Numbered from the stretch's first letter, positions 1-8,544 are shown. The stretch: 64,000 nucleotides of DNA from Cupriavidus sp. MP-37 (GCF_020618415.1 NZ_CP085345.1:2434242-2498241), one strand, 5' to 3'. Notes: generated by a model from the letters alone, not told the origin. Translations and numbers: made by a program.

Positions 1-2
1 GC

Positions 3-1061
3 GAGCTCGCCCCCGATCCGCGCACGCGGGTGATCGTCAATTGCGCGGGCCGCACGCGCAGCATCATCGGCACGCAGTCGCTGGTGAACGCGGGGATCCC
101 GAACCCGGTGGCGGCGCTGCGTAACGGCACCATCGGCTGGACCCTGGCCGGCCAGCAACTGGACCACGGCGCCAGCCGCCGCGCTCCGGCCGTGGTCAGC
201 GACGCCAACCGCGACAGCGCCCGCCGCGGCGCGCGCGAGATCGCCGACCGCGCCGGCGTGCGGCGCATTGCGCTGGCGCAGCTCGACACGCTGCAGTCCC
301 CCGGCCGCACCGTGTACCGCTTCGATGTGCGCACGCCCGAGGAATTCGCCGACGGCCACCTGCCGGGTTTCGTCAACGCACCGGGCGGGCAGCTGGTGCA
401 GGAAACCGACCACAGCGCGCCGGTGCGCGGCGCGCGCATCGTGCTGGCGGACGACGATGACGTGCGGGCCGGCATGACGGGATCCTGGCTGGCGCAGATG
501 GGCTGGGAGGTCTGGGTGGTGGAACCGGTGGCCGCGTCCGCACGCAGCGAGACCGGCCCGGTCGCCGCGCCGGTGCCGACGCCGGCGCCCGCAGCCGGCG
601 TTGGCGCGGCGCAGCTGGCCGCGTGGCTGGAGGCCAGCGACGGCAGCACCGCCGTGCTCGACTTCACCACCAGCGCCAACTACGTCAGGCGCCATATCCC
701 GGGCGCGTACTTTGTCATTCGCGCCCAGCTCGCCGACGCGCTGACCCGCATCCCGCGGCCGCGGCGCTACGTGCTCACCTGCGGCACCAGCCTGCTGGCG
801 CGCTTTGCCGCCGCCGACCTGCGGCGCCTGACCGATGCGGAAGTGTTCGTGCTGGACGGCGGCACCCAGGCCTGGATCGACGCCGGCCTGCCGCTGGAGC
901 ACGGCGAGACGCGCCTGGCCTCGGACCGCACCGACCGCTATCGCCGCCCCTATGAAGGCACCGACAACCCGCGCGAGGCGATGCAGGGCTACCTGGATTG
1001 GGAATTCGGCCTGATCGCGCAGCTGGAGCGCGACGGGACGCATGGGTTCAGGGTGGTGTAG
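3..1061 (+). CDS. Multidomain rhodanese-like protein, 5' end outside window
   Basis: The frame is open to the left edge, so the N-terminus is missing; an internal GTG at 30 lies inside the first visible domain and is unlikely to be the start. Rhodanese domains carry sulfur as a persulfide on a loop cysteine, or serve as inactive binding modules. Three modules are visible. The first ends with the loop CAGRTRS (about residues 14-20 of the visible part), a classic active loop. The second begins near YRFDVRTPEEFADGHLPG but has an acidic stretch (ADDDD) where the cysteine should be, so it looks catalytically dead. The third starts near AVLDFTTSANYVRRHIPG and has a CGTSLLA loop with a cysteine. The sulfur donor and partner are not evident. 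The gene is convergent with the toxin gene downstream, and a 16-bp palindrome separates them. Confidence 0.85.
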   Translation, partial: ELAPDPRTRVIVNCAGRTRSIIGTQSLVNAGIPNPVAALRNGTIGWTLAGQQLDHGASRRAPAVVSDANRDSARRGAREIADRAGVRRIALAQLDTLQSPGRTVYRFDVRTPEEFADGHLPGFVNAPGGQLVQETDHSAPVRGARIVLADDDDVRAGMTGSWLAQMGWEVWVVEPVAASARSETGPVAAPVPTPAPAAGVGAAQLAAWLEASDGSTAVLDFTTSANYVRRHIPGAYFVIRAQLADALTRIPRPRRYVLTCGTSLLARFAAADLRRLTDAEVFVLDGGTQAWIDAGLPLEHGETRLASDRTDRYRRPYEGTDNPREAMQGYLDWEFGLIAQLERDGTHGFRVV

Positions 1062-1065
1062 GGCG

Positions 1066-1102
1066 GCTGCATGATATGCAGTGACGCTGCATATCATGCA
1101 GC
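1066..1102. terminator. Perfect 16-bp inverted repeat between convergent genes
   Basis: Arms 1066-1081 and 1087-1102 (GCTGCATGATATGCAG and its exact complement) flank a 5-nt loop. The element begins 5 nt after the rhodanese stop codon and lies 30 nt beyond the toxin stop. There is no clear T-run on either side, so a bidirectional terminator is inferred from position; a protein-binding palindrome is the alternative. Confidence 0.55.
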
Positions 1103-1132
1103 GACGCCGGACGCCCTGCATCGCTGCAAGGC

Positions 1133-1492
1133 CTAGAGCCGCAGCAGCAGGCGCATGGCCGCTTCCACCTTGCGCAGGTGATTGGCTGACAACGCCGCCA
1201 CGGGGCGGCCGCCCATGAAGCGACGATTCGAGACCGCGCGTACCTGGTCGATCAGCAGGTCCGTTTCATAGGCCAGGCCCGGCAGCTTGCCCAGCGCTAC
1301 GCGCAGTGGGAAGCAATCCTCGATTTCGACCTGTGATGTCCCGGGCACGACGATGGTGGTCGGGTGCCCCGCATCATTGAGCAGGTCGGTCTGCAGCACC
1401 AGCGCCGGCCGGTTGCGCTTGGCCGGCTCTTCCCGGTGGGTCTGGGGGTTGAGATCGACCTCCCAGACCTGTCCCCGCTTCAGTTCAATCAA
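1133..1492 (-). CDS. MazF/PemK-family toxin (endoribonuclease)
   Basis: This is a 119-residue protein of MazF size. MazF toxins are cytoplasmic, sequence-specific RNases held inactive by a cognate antitoxin. The N-terminus MIELKRGQVWEVDLNP, the segment RPALVLQTDLLN followed by TTIVVPGTS, and LLIDQVRAVSNRRF match the beta-barrel core and the usual Arg and Ser/Thr active-site region. I chose the TTG at 1492 because it gives the family's normal N-terminus; the frame also reads upstream, but that stretch is Arg-rich shadow sequence. The start overlaps the end of the antitoxin gene, which implies translational coupling and antitoxin-first order. The cleavage specificity cannot be told from sequence. 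Confidence 0.85.
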   Translation of the reverse strand: MIELKRGQVWEVDLNPQTHREEPAKRNRPALVLQTDLLNDAGHPTTIVVPGTSQVEIEDCFPLRVALGKLPGLAYETDLLIDQVRAVSNRRFMGGRPVAALSANHLRKVEAAMRLLLRL

Positions 1493-1715
1493 GGCCGTCT
1501 CCGGCGGCGCCGTCCATCTCTTCGTTGGCAGCCAGGTGCTTCGTCGAGAGCTTGCGCGACAGCATGGCGATGCGGTTGGCCAGCTCGCGCTCGTTTTTCT
1601 CGCGGACGGCGTCGCGGATGTAGTCCGAGGTCTTCTGGCCTGCCGCCAGCGCCAGCGCGCGGGTCTGCTCGGCCAGTTCTTCGCCTGCGCGGAATGACAG
1701 GGTCGTGCCTTGCAT
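1485..1715 (-). CDS. Ribbon-helix-helix-type antitoxin
   Basis: This 76-residue protein lies directly upstream of, and overlaps, the MazF-like toxin. An N-terminal beta-strand-like segment (TTLSFRAGEELAEQ) followed by helices (KTSDYIRDAVREKNEREL) fits an RHH/CopG-like DNA-binding fold, with a C-terminal tail (residues about 45-76) expected to wrap the toxin. The ATG at 1715 has GGAG 6 nt upstream; another ATG at 1757 would add 14 residues but lies between the repeats of the putative operator. The protein should neutralise the toxin and repress its own operon. The antitoxin type is judged from fold-like pattern and context, not from a recognised signature. Confidence 0.75.
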   Translation of the reverse strand: MQGTTLSFRAGEELAEQTRALALAAGQKTSDYIRDAVREKNERELANRIAMLSRKLSTKHLAANEEMDGAAGDGLD

Positions 1716-1733
1716 GTGTGGCTCCGACAACGG

Positions 1734-1779
1734 GTAATACGCAAGTATAGCGCTCATTTGTCACTCGTTTTCGTATTAC
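1734..1779. promoter_or_regulatory. Inverted repeat, putative autoregulatory operator of the toxin-antitoxin operon
   Basis: GTAATACG at 1734-1741 is exactly complementary to CGTATTAC at 1772-1779, with 30 bp between the arms. The spacer holds a TATACT hexamer on the minus strand that could be the -10 element for the antitoxin start at 1715. The position immediately upstream of the operon suits an antitoxin or antitoxin-toxin binding site. Confidence 0.5.
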
Positions 1780-2023
1780 AAAGTCGTAGACGACGGGTTT
1801 TCATGCGCGGGCCGAAGGCGTAAATGAAGCCTACGGAAGGCGCCCAATGCGGGGGAGGGGAGAAGTCTGAAAGACCTGAAAGGCGCGCGATCTCTCTACA
1901 GCAAGGGAACGAACGTAACGATTCCCTGTCAATCGTAATCGTTCAGTTACAATGCTGTCCTGCAGCATCCCGGTGACCAAGAACACCCTGGCCTCCGGCG
2001 CTGCCGTCAACGCCCCCGACCCA

Positions 2024-2434
2024 ATGCGACTGTTGCTCCTGCTGCTGACTGCCATGTGCCTGTCGCTGCTCTCCTTTGGAGCAGCGGCGGACGCGCGCGC
2101 GGCGTTGCAGGGGCCGCAGCAGGCGGCAGTGGACCTGGTCGACCTGGCGTCGGCACAGCCCGTCGACGATCTGGGCCGCATCGTGGTGCCCGGCGACGAT
2201 GGCCTGCACGACGACGATATCTGCGACGACCCGCCCCCCGGGTACTGCAATATCTGGTCGGCCGACCTGCTCGATCCGCTCGACCTGCTCGACGAGATCG
2301 AAGAATCCAGCGCGCTTTTTGCCTTGCCGCCAGTGAAGTTCCTGCTGCCTAGCGGCGACGTGGCCCAGCACCCGCCAGGCCGCGCCGATCCGCCGCCTTC
2401 GGCTTTTTTCCGGCCGCCGATAGTCCTCGCCTGA
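2024..2434 (+). CDS. Small acidic exported protein ahead of RND operon
   Basis: The predicted product has 136 residues. It starts with a strong signal peptide (MRLLLLLLTAMC, then LSFGAAADARA as a likely cleavage region), followed by a very acidic segment with Asp clusters (DDGLHDDDICDDPPPGYC) and two cysteines, and ends Pro-rich. I do not recognise the family. The position directly upstream of a CzcCBA-like operon recalls the small periplasmic CzcI-type proteins of Cupriavidus metal operons, and the Asp/Cys-rich core could bind metal, but that is inference. The ATG at 2024 was chosen over 1952 because it starts the signal peptide; neither has a good ribosome binding site. The 219 nt to the next gene show no other reading frame of note. 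Confidence 0.55.
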   Translation: MRLLLLLLTAMCLSLLSFGAAADARAALQGPQQAAVDLVDLASAQPVDDLGRIVVPGDDGLHDDDICDDPPPGYCNIWSADLLDPLDLLDEIEESSALFALPPVKFLLPSGDVAQHPPGRADPPPSAFFRPPIVLA

Positions 2435-2653
2435 CCGCTTTCCTGCGCCCGCACTGCGCGCGCTGCCGCATGCAGCCGTCCAGCCGCGGGCCGCGCCCCT
2501 TTGCCTGAACTCGCCAGCCTGCCTGCCGCCTGACCGCGCCGGGCATGCCGCCGCCGTTGTGCGTCCTGCCGTGATCGCGTCCCCGTGACGGCTGCACCCC
2601 GGGGCGGGCGGCAGCGTGGCGAGAGGCAGACGTATCGCTTGCTTTCCCGACTC

Positions 2654-4102
2654 ATGACAACAACCAAGCTGACCCTGATCGCGTCGCTTTCGCTGATGGC
2701 GCTTGCCGCGGCCCCGGCCCAGGCCGGCGCCCAAGGCGGAACCTCCGCGAAGGCGACAGACCTGGCCGGTGCCGCGCCCGCGGCCCGCGCACCGCTGTCC
2801 AAGCCGGCTGCCGCGCCGCTGCCGGGCGCCGCCATCCTGGCGGCCGCCGCCGTACCGAAGACCGCTGCCGCCGGCGCCGCCGCCGCCGGACCCGCCTACT
2901 CGCTGCCCCAGCTGCTCGAACTGGCCCAGTCCACCAACAAGGGCGTGGCCGCGGCCGAGGCCAATGTCGATGCGGCCAGCGCCGCCATCAGCAGTGCCCG
3001 CGCCTATCCGAACCCGCAGGTCGAGGTGATGTACGGCCGCATGTCCGGCAAGCAGCCGGGCGTGGCCAGCGGCAATGCGCCCAGCTATGCAGTGGTGCAG
3101 AAGTTCGATTACCCGCACCAGCGCAGCCTGCGCGAGGCCATGGCGACGCGCGGGCTGGAATCGTCGCAGGCGGTGCGGCAGGGCTTCCGCGCCGACCTGG
3201 CCGCGCGCGTGAAGACCGCCTACTACGACGTGCTGCGCCGCGAGAGCGAACTGCACGCGGCCGAGGAAGACCTGGCGATGATGCGGCAGATCCACTCGCG
3301 CGCACGCCTGCGCGTGGAAGTGGGCGAGGCCCCGCGCTACGAGCTGATCAAGGCCGAGACCGAATTGCTGGCCTCGCAGAAGAGCCAGCAGACCGCCGAG
3401 CTGCGCGTGAACCAGGCCAAGGCGGCGCTGCGCCAGCAGGTGGGCGGCGCCATGCCGGGCCAGTTTTCGCTGGCGGGCACGCTGGGCCAGTCGCCCGACG
3501 TGCCGCCGCTGCCGGTGCTGCGCGACACCATGACCGCCGGCAACGCCGAGCTGATCCAGCGCCGCATGGAGCTGGAGCGCGCGCAGCTGGGCGTCGATTA
3601 CCAGAAGTCGTTGCGCTGGCCGGAAGTGGCGCTGCGCGCCAGCACCGACCGCCAGCCTGACAACAACGTCTCGCAGATCGGCCTGATCCTGACCATCCCG
3701 CTGTGGGACCGCCGCAGCGGCCCGGTGGGCGAAGCCACGGCGCAGGCCACGCAGGCGCGCAGCGCGCTGGAGATGCGCGAGTTCGAGCTGACGCAGGAAC
3801 TGGAAGCGGCCTACCGCCAGTACGAGATCAACCAGGCCCAGGTGACCGCGCTGGAGTCCGGCATCGTGCGCGAGGCCGAGTCGGCGCTGGGTGTGGCCGA
3901 GGCCGCCTACCGCTTCGGCGAGCGCGGCATCCTGGACTACCTCGATGCCCAGCGCGTGCTGCGTGGCGCGCGCAATGAGCTGATCGCCGCGCAGTATGAC
4001 CTGCAGCTGGCCGCGATCCAGATCGAAAAGCTTATGTCGACCGCCCCGGGCGCCACTGCCGCGCCGGGCCTGCAGCCGACGTCCAACATCGAACAGAAAT
4101 AA
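2654..4102 (+). CDS. TolC-family outer membrane channel of metal RND efflux system (CzcC/CusC-like)
   Basis: The product has 482 residues. The ATG at 2654 opens a signal peptide (LTLIASLSLMALAAAPAQA). About 60 residues of Ala/Pro-rich linker follow, then the duplicated outer membrane efflux repeats with long Gln/Ala/Glu-rich helices (YSLPQLLELAQSTN onward). The C-terminal half has the family pattern of a helical stretch ending ILDYLDAQRVLRGARNELI. As a trimer it forms the exit duct for the pump encoded two genes downstream. The gene is separated from the adaptor gene by only 2 nt, so the three genes form one operon. An upstream in-frame ATG at 2585 would add a basic stretch before the signal peptide and was rejected. 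Confidence 0.9.
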   Translation: MTTTKLTLIASLSLMALAAAPAQAGAQGGTSAKATDLAGAAPAARAPLSKPAAAPLPGAAILAAAAVPKTAAAGAAAAGPAYSLPQLLELAQSTNKGVAAAEANVDAASAAISSARAYPNPQVEVMYGRMSGKQPGVASGNAPSYAVVQKFDYPHQRSLREAMATRGLESSQAVRQGFRADLAARVKTAYYDVLRRESELHAAEEDLAMMRQIHSRARLRVEVGEAPRYELIKAETELLASQKSQQTAELRVNQAKAALRQQVGGAMPGQFSLAGTLGQSPDVPPLPVLRDTMTAGNAELIQRRMELERAQLGVDYQKSLRWPEVALRASTDRQPDNNVSQIGLILTIPLWDRRSGPVGEATAQATQARSALEMREFELTQELEAAYRQYEINQAQVTALESGIVREAESALGVAEAAYRFGERGILDYLDAQRVLRGARNELIAAQYDLQLAAIQIEKLMSTAPGATAAPGLQPTSNIEQK

Positions 4103-4104
4103 CC

Positions 4105-5265
4105 ATGCGTCCCAATTTCCTGCTTTCGCTGACGGCCGCCGCCGTCCTGACGTTCAGCCTGGCGGCCTGCTCCGACAAACCTGAGCCGGTCGCCGAGGCG
4201 CCCAAGCTGCCGCCCGGCGTGATCCAGCCCGAGGGCAACCTGCAGAAGGCCCTGAAGGTGGCGCCCGTGGCCACGTCCCCGTTCAGCGAGATGCTGCGCG
4301 TGGCCGGCCGCATCGATTTCGACGAACAGCGCGTGTCGCGCATCGGCGCCAGCGTGACCGGCCGCGTGACCGACCTCTACGCCACGCTGGGCCAGGAAGT
4401 GAAGGCCGGCCAGGTGCTGGCGCGCCTGCACAGCAGCGAGCTGGGCGCGGCGCAGATGGCGTTCCTGAAGAGCGAGGCCCAGACCGAGCTGCAAGGCCGC
4501 AACGCCGAGCGCGCACGGCAGCTGTTTGCCGCCGACGTGATCGGCCGCGGCGAACTGCAGCGCCGCGAGAGCGAACTGGCGATCGCTTCGGCCGAGATGC
4601 GCGCCTACCGCGACCAGTTGCGCGTGCTGGGCATGTCGGCGAGCTCGATCGCGCAGCTGGCCAAGAGCGGCAGCATCAATTCGCACTCGCCGGTGTATTC
4701 CAGCATCAGCGGCACCGTGGTCGAGCGCAACGTGGCGCAGGGCCAGGTGGTGCAGCCCGCCGACGCGCTCTACACCGTGGCCGACCTGTCGCGCGTATGG
4801 GTGGTGGCGGAAGTTCCCGAGCAGCAGGCCGCGCAGGTGGCCGAAGGCCAGAGCGTGGAGATCGAGGTACCGTCGCTCGCCAACGGCGCCGGGCGCCAGA
4901 TCATTACCGGCAAGCTGATCTACGTGGGCCGCACGGTCAACCCGCAATCGCGCACGGTGCTGGTCCGCACCGAGCTGGAAAACCGCGAGGGCCGGCTCAA
5001 GCCCGCCATGCTGGCGAGCATGCTGATTGCCGGCAAGCCGGTCGACCAGCTGGTGGTGCCGGCGGCGGCAGTGGTGCGCGACGGCAATGACGAGCTGGTC
5101 TATGTCGAGATGCCCGGCAACAAGTACCGCCTGACCCGCGTCAAGCTGGGCGCCGAGAGCGATGGCATGCGCGTGGTCCAGAACGGCGTGAAGGCCGGCG
5201 ACCGCATCGTGGTCGAGGGCGCCTTCCACCTGGACAACGAGCGCAAGCGCCTCGAACAAGGGTAA
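4105..5265 (+). CDS. RND periplasmic adaptor lipoprotein (CzcB/CusB-like)
   Basis: The 386-residue membrane-fusion protein begins with a lipoprotein signal ending LAAC, cysteine 22 being the likely lipidated residue, so it should be anchored to the inner membrane facing the periplasm. After a Pro-rich linker come the two lipoyl half-motifs (GRVTDLYATLGQEVKAGQVL, and the return strand with SGTVVERNVAQGQVV), a helical hairpin between them (about residues 115-185), then beta-barrel and membrane-proximal domains (VVPAAAVVRDGNDELVYV; GVKAGDRIVVEGAF). It links the pump to the outer membrane channel and, in metal systems, hands over periplasmic metal. No obvious Met- or His-rich metal-binding N-terminus is seen, which gives no hint about the ion. 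Confidence 0.9.
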   Translation: MRPNFLLSLTAAAVLTFSLAACSDKPEPVAEAPKLPPGVIQPEGNLQKALKVAPVATSPFSEMLRVAGRIDFDEQRVSRIGASVTGRVTDLYATLGQEVKAGQVLARLHSSELGAAQMAFLKSEAQTELQGRNAERARQLFAADVIGRGELQRRESELAIASAEMRAYRDQLRVLGMSASSIAQLAKSGSINSHSPVYSSISGTVVERNVAQGQVVQPADALYTVADLSRVWVVAEVPEQQAAQVAEGQSVEIEVPSLANGAGRQIITGKLIYVGRTVNPQSRTVLVRTELENREGRLKPAMLASMLIAGKPVDQLVVPAAAVVRDGNDELVYVEMPGNKYRLTRVKLGAESDGMRVVQNGVKAGDRIVVEGAFHLDNERKRLEQG

Positions 5266-5271
5266 CCGGCC

Positions 5272-8200
5272 ATGATGAAATCCTTAGTCGAAGCCGCCAT
5301 CAAGCAGCGGCTGGTGGTGTGCGTCATTGCCGTGGTCCTGTTCTTCTTCGGCCTGCGCGCTGCCACCAAGCTGTCGGTGGATGCGTTCCCGGACGTGACC
5401 AACGTGCAGGTGCAGATCGCCACCGAAGCCGCGGGCCGGTCGCCCGAGGAAGTCGAGCGCTTTGTCACCGTGCCGGTGGAAATGGCCATGACCGGCCTGC
5501 CCGGGCTGGAAGAGATGCGCTCGCTGAACAAGGCGGGCCTGTCGCTGATCACGCTGGTGTTCACCGATGCCACCGACGTGTACTTCGCGCGGCAGCTGGT
5601 GATGGAGCGCCTGATCGAAGTGGGCGGACGCATGCCCGAGGGCGTCACACCCGTGCTGGGGCCGGTCTCGACCGGCCTGGGCGAGGTCTACCAGTACACG
5701 CTCGACCGCGCCGACGACGGCAACCGCGAACTGACCCAGGAGGAGCTGGCCGAGCGCCGCATTGCCCAGGACTGGGTGGTGCGTCCGCTGCTGCGCTCGA
5801 TTCCCGGCGTGGCCGAGATCAACTCGCAGGGCGGTTACGTGCGCCAGTACCAGGCGCTGGTCAACCCGGAGCGCATGCGCCACTACGGCGTCTCGATCCA
5901 GCAGGTCTACGAGGCGCTGGCGCGCAACAACGCCAACTCCGGCGGCGGCGTGCTGCCGCACTACGCCGAGCAGTACCTGATCCGCGGGGTCGGCCTGGCC
6001 AAGGGCGTCGATGATCTCGGCAGCATCGTGCTGAAGGAAGTCAACGGTACGCCGGTCTACCTGCGCGACGTGGCCAACGTCACCATCGGCCATGAGGTGC
6101 GCCAGGGCGCGCTGGTCAAGAACGGCCAGACCGAGGCCGTCGGCGGCATCGTCATGATGATGCGCGGCGGCAATGCCAAGGAAGTGGTCAGCCGTGTCAA
6201 GGCCCGCGTGGCCGAGATCAACGAGCGCGGCATGCTCCCTGGCAAGCTGCAGATCGTGCCGTACTACGACCGCAGCGAACTGGTCGACGCGGCGCTGTGG
6301 ACCGTGACCAAGGTGCTGCTCGAAGGCGTGGTGCTGGTGGTGATCGTGCTGTTCCTGTTCCTGGGCGACGTGCGCTCGTCGATCATCGTGCTGGCCACGC
6401 TGGTGCTGACGCCATTGCTGACCTTCATGGTGATGAACGAGGCGGGGCTGTCGGCCAACCTGATGTCGCTCGGGGGGCTGGCGATCGCCATCGGCCTGAT
6501 GGTCGACGGCTCGGTGGTGGTGGTCGAGAACGCGTTCGAGCGGCTCGGCCACAAGGAGCCGGGACTGACCAAGACCGAGATCCTGGTCAAGGCGGTGCAG
6601 GAGGTGGCCACGCCGGTGATCGTGGGCGTGGGCATCATCATCCTGGTGTTCCTGCCGCTGATGACGCTGTCGGGCATGGAAGGCAAGATGTTCGCGCCGC
6701 TGGCGTTCACCATCTCGATTGCGCTGGCGATCTCGCTGTTCCTGTCGCTGACGCTGTCGCCGGTGCTGTCGTCGTACCTGCTCAAGGGCGGTGCCGAGCA
6801 TGACACCTTCCTGATCGCCTTCATGAAGCGCCACTACCTGCGCCTGCTGCACTGGGCGCTGGGCAACAGCCGCAAGACCGTGCTCAGCGCGGTCGGCGCC
6901 TTCATCGCCACGCTGCTGATCGTGCCGCTGCTCGGTACCTCGTTCATTCCGGAGATGAAGGAAGGCTCGATCGTGCCCGCGATCGACCGCGTGCCCAATA
7001 TCTCGCTGGAAGAGTCGATCAAGCTCGAGAAGGAAGCCAACAAGCTGGTGCTGGGCGTGCCGGGCGTGAAGTCGGTGGTATCCGGCGTGGGCCGCGGCGA
7101 AAGCCCGGCCGACCCGCAGGGCCAGAACGAATCGACCCCGATCGCCAGCCTGAAGGACCGCGACGAGTGGCCCGACGGCTGGACCCAGGACGATATCGCC
7201 AATGCCATCCGCGAAAAGCTCAAGGCCATTCCGGGCGTGCAGATCGTGATGGCGCAGCCGATCTCGGACCGCGTTGACGAGATGGTCAGCGGCGTGCGCT
7301 CCGACGTGGCGGTGAAGGTGTTCGGCGACGACCTCGACAAGCTGCGCGAACTGGCGGGCGAGATTGCCCGCGTCGCCGGCGGCATCCAGGGCTCGCAGGA
7401 TATCCGCATCGAACGCGTGTCGGGCCAGCAGTACCTGTCGATCGAGATCGACCGCCAGGCGATTGCGCGCTACGGGCTCAACGTGTCGGACATCCATGAC
7501 GTGATCGAGATCGCCATCGGCGGCAAGCGCGCCACCGACATCTTCGAGGGCGAGCGCCGCTTTGCCGCGGCCGTGCGGCTGCCGGAAGACTTCCGCAACA
7601 ACGTCCAGGCGATCCGCCAGCTGCTGGTGAACACGCCCGACGGCATGCAGGTGCCGCTGCAGAGCGTGGCGCGCATCGAGGTCAACGACGGTCCGGCGCA
7701 GATCAGCCGCGAAATGGCCAAGCGCCGTGTGGTGGTGATGATCAACGTGAAGGACCGCGACCTTGGCGGCTTCGTCGCCGAGCTGCAGCAGGCGGCGGAT
7801 GCCAAGGTGAAGCTGCCCGAAGGCTACTACCTCGAGTGGGGCGGCCAGTTCCAGAACATGGAACGCGCCATGGGCCACCTGAAGATCATCGTGCCGGTCA
7901 CCATCGCCGCGATCTTCTTCCTGCTGTTCCTGCTGTTCAACTCGCTGCGCTTTGCCACGCTGATCATCACGGTGCTGCCGTTCGCATCGATCGGCGGCAT
8001 CATCGGGCTGTTCGTCACCGGCGAGTACCTGTCGGTGCCGGCGTCGGTCGGCTTTATCGCGCTGTGGGGCATGGCGGTGCTGAACGGGGTGGTGCTGGTG
8101 TCGTATATCCGCACGCTGCGCGATTCCGGCCTGTCGCTCGACGACGCCGTGGTGCAGGGCGCGACGCAGCGTTTCCGCCCGGTGATGATGACCGCGACCA

Positions 8201-8388
8201 TCGCCATGCTGGGCCTGGTGCCGTTCCTGTTCTCGACCGGCCCCGGCTCTGAAGTCCAGCGGCCGCTGGCGGTGGTGGTGATCGGCGGGCTGATTACGTC
8301 GACGCTGCTGACGCTAGTGATGGTGCCGACGCTGTACCGGTGGTTTGATGACCGCAAGCCGGATCCGACCAGGGATGTGCCGGTGTAA
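5272..8388 (+). CDS. Heavy-metal RND efflux permease (CzcA/CusA family)
   Basis: This 1038-residue inner-membrane proton antiporter has the full family length. It has the expected layout: TM1 near residues 10-27, a large periplasmic domain, TM2-6, a second loop and TM7-12. The fourth-helix segment at about residues 402-422 reads GLAIAIGLMVDGSVVVVEN. The Asp is the proton-relay residue of heavy-metal RND pumps, and the Asp-Gly pair resembles divalent-cation (CzcA-like) rather than Cu/Ag (CusA-like, Asp-Ala) pumps. The start lies 6 nt after the adaptor stop. No regulator or metal-binding protein other than the acidic protein upstream accompanies the operon. The ion specificity (Zn, Co, Cd or Ni) is unresolved. 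A repeat element and a terminator follow the gene. Confidence 0.92.
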   Translation: MMKSLVEAAIKQRLVVCVIAVVLFFFGLRAATKLSVDAFPDVTNVQVQIATEAAGRSPEEVERFVTVPVEMAMTGLPGLEEMRSLNKAGLSLITLVFTDATDVYFARQLVMERLIEVGGRMPEGVTPVLGPVSTGLGEVYQYTLDRADDGNRELTQEELAERRIAQDWVVRPLLRSIPGVAEINSQGGYVRQYQALVNPERMRHYGVSIQQVYEALARNNANSGGGVLPHYAEQYLIRGVGLAKGVDDLGSIVLKEVNGTPVYLRDVANVTIGHEVRQGALVKNGQTEAVGGIVMMMRGGNAKEVVSRVKARVAEINERGMLPGKLQIVPYYDRSELVDAALWTVTKVLLEGVVLVVIVLFLFLGDVRSSIIVLATLVLTPLLTFMVMNEAGLSANLMSLGGLAIAIGLMVDGSVVVVENAFERLGHKEPGLTKTEILVKAVQEVATPVIVGVGIIILVFLPLMTLSGMEGKMFAPLAFTISIALAISLFLSLTLSPVLSSYLLKGGAEHDTFLIAFMKRHYLRLLHWALGNSRKTVLSAVGAFIATLLIVPLLGTSFIPEMKEGSIVPAIDRVPNISLEESIKLEKEANKLVLGVPGVKSVVSGVGRGESPADPQGQNESTPIASLKDRDEWPDGWTQDDIANAIREKLKAIPGVQIVMAQPISDRVDEMVSGVRSDVAVKVFGDDLDKLRELAGEIARVAGGIQGSQDIRIERVSGQQYLSIEIDRQAIARYGLNVSDIHDVIEIAIGGKRATDIFEGERRFAAAVRLPEDFRNNVQAIRQLLVNTPDGMQVPLQSVARIEVNDGPAQISREMAKRRVVVMINVKDRDLGGFVAELQQAADAKVKLPEGYYLEWGGQFQNMERAMGHLKIIVPVTIAAIFFLLFLLFNSLRFATLIITVLPFASIGGIIGLFVTGEYLSVPASVGFIALWGMAVLNGVVLVSYIRTLRDSGLSLDDAVVQGATQRFRPVMMTATIAMLGLVPFLFSTGPGSEVQRPLAVVVIGGLITSTLLTLVMVPTLYRWFDDRKPDPTRDVPV

Positions 8389-8421
8389 GGTAGCGATTGC
8401 CTTCACCTTCCCGCGGGTTTG

Positions 8422-8544
8422 CTCCCCTCTCCCGCGCGCGGGAGAGGGGCGGGGGTGAGGGCGGGCGGTGGCAATAGCGATAGCTTTCACTTCGTTGATG
8501 CTCCCGCCCTCACCCCAACCCTCTCCCGCAAGCGGGAGAGGGAG
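8422..8544. repeat. Nested inverted-repeat element (REP-like)
   Basis: Two palindromic hairpins (arms 8424-8435/8438-8449 and 8519-8529/8532-8542, both built on CCCTCTCCCGC) sit at the ends of a larger dyad whose inner arms are 8452-8465 (GGGGTGAGGGCGGG) and 8503-8516 (exact complement). The spacer of about 37 bp is AT-richer than its surroundings. The architecture is that of a dispersed bacterial intergenic repeat, but no second copy occurs in this window. Confidence 0.75.

Noticed and set aside
1133..1744. A single 203-residue protein covering the whole MazF-like gene
   Set aside because: The first 84 codons lie opposite or within the antitoxin frame and are Arg/Ser-rich without family match; the toxin fold starts at 1492.
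5284..7878. An 864-codon open frame on the minus strand opposite the RND permease gene
   Set aside because: It is a GC-bias shadow: composition is His/Arg/Asp-rich, no family features are visible, and the plus-strand gene is unmistakable. Similar long antisense frames opposite other genes were also discarded.
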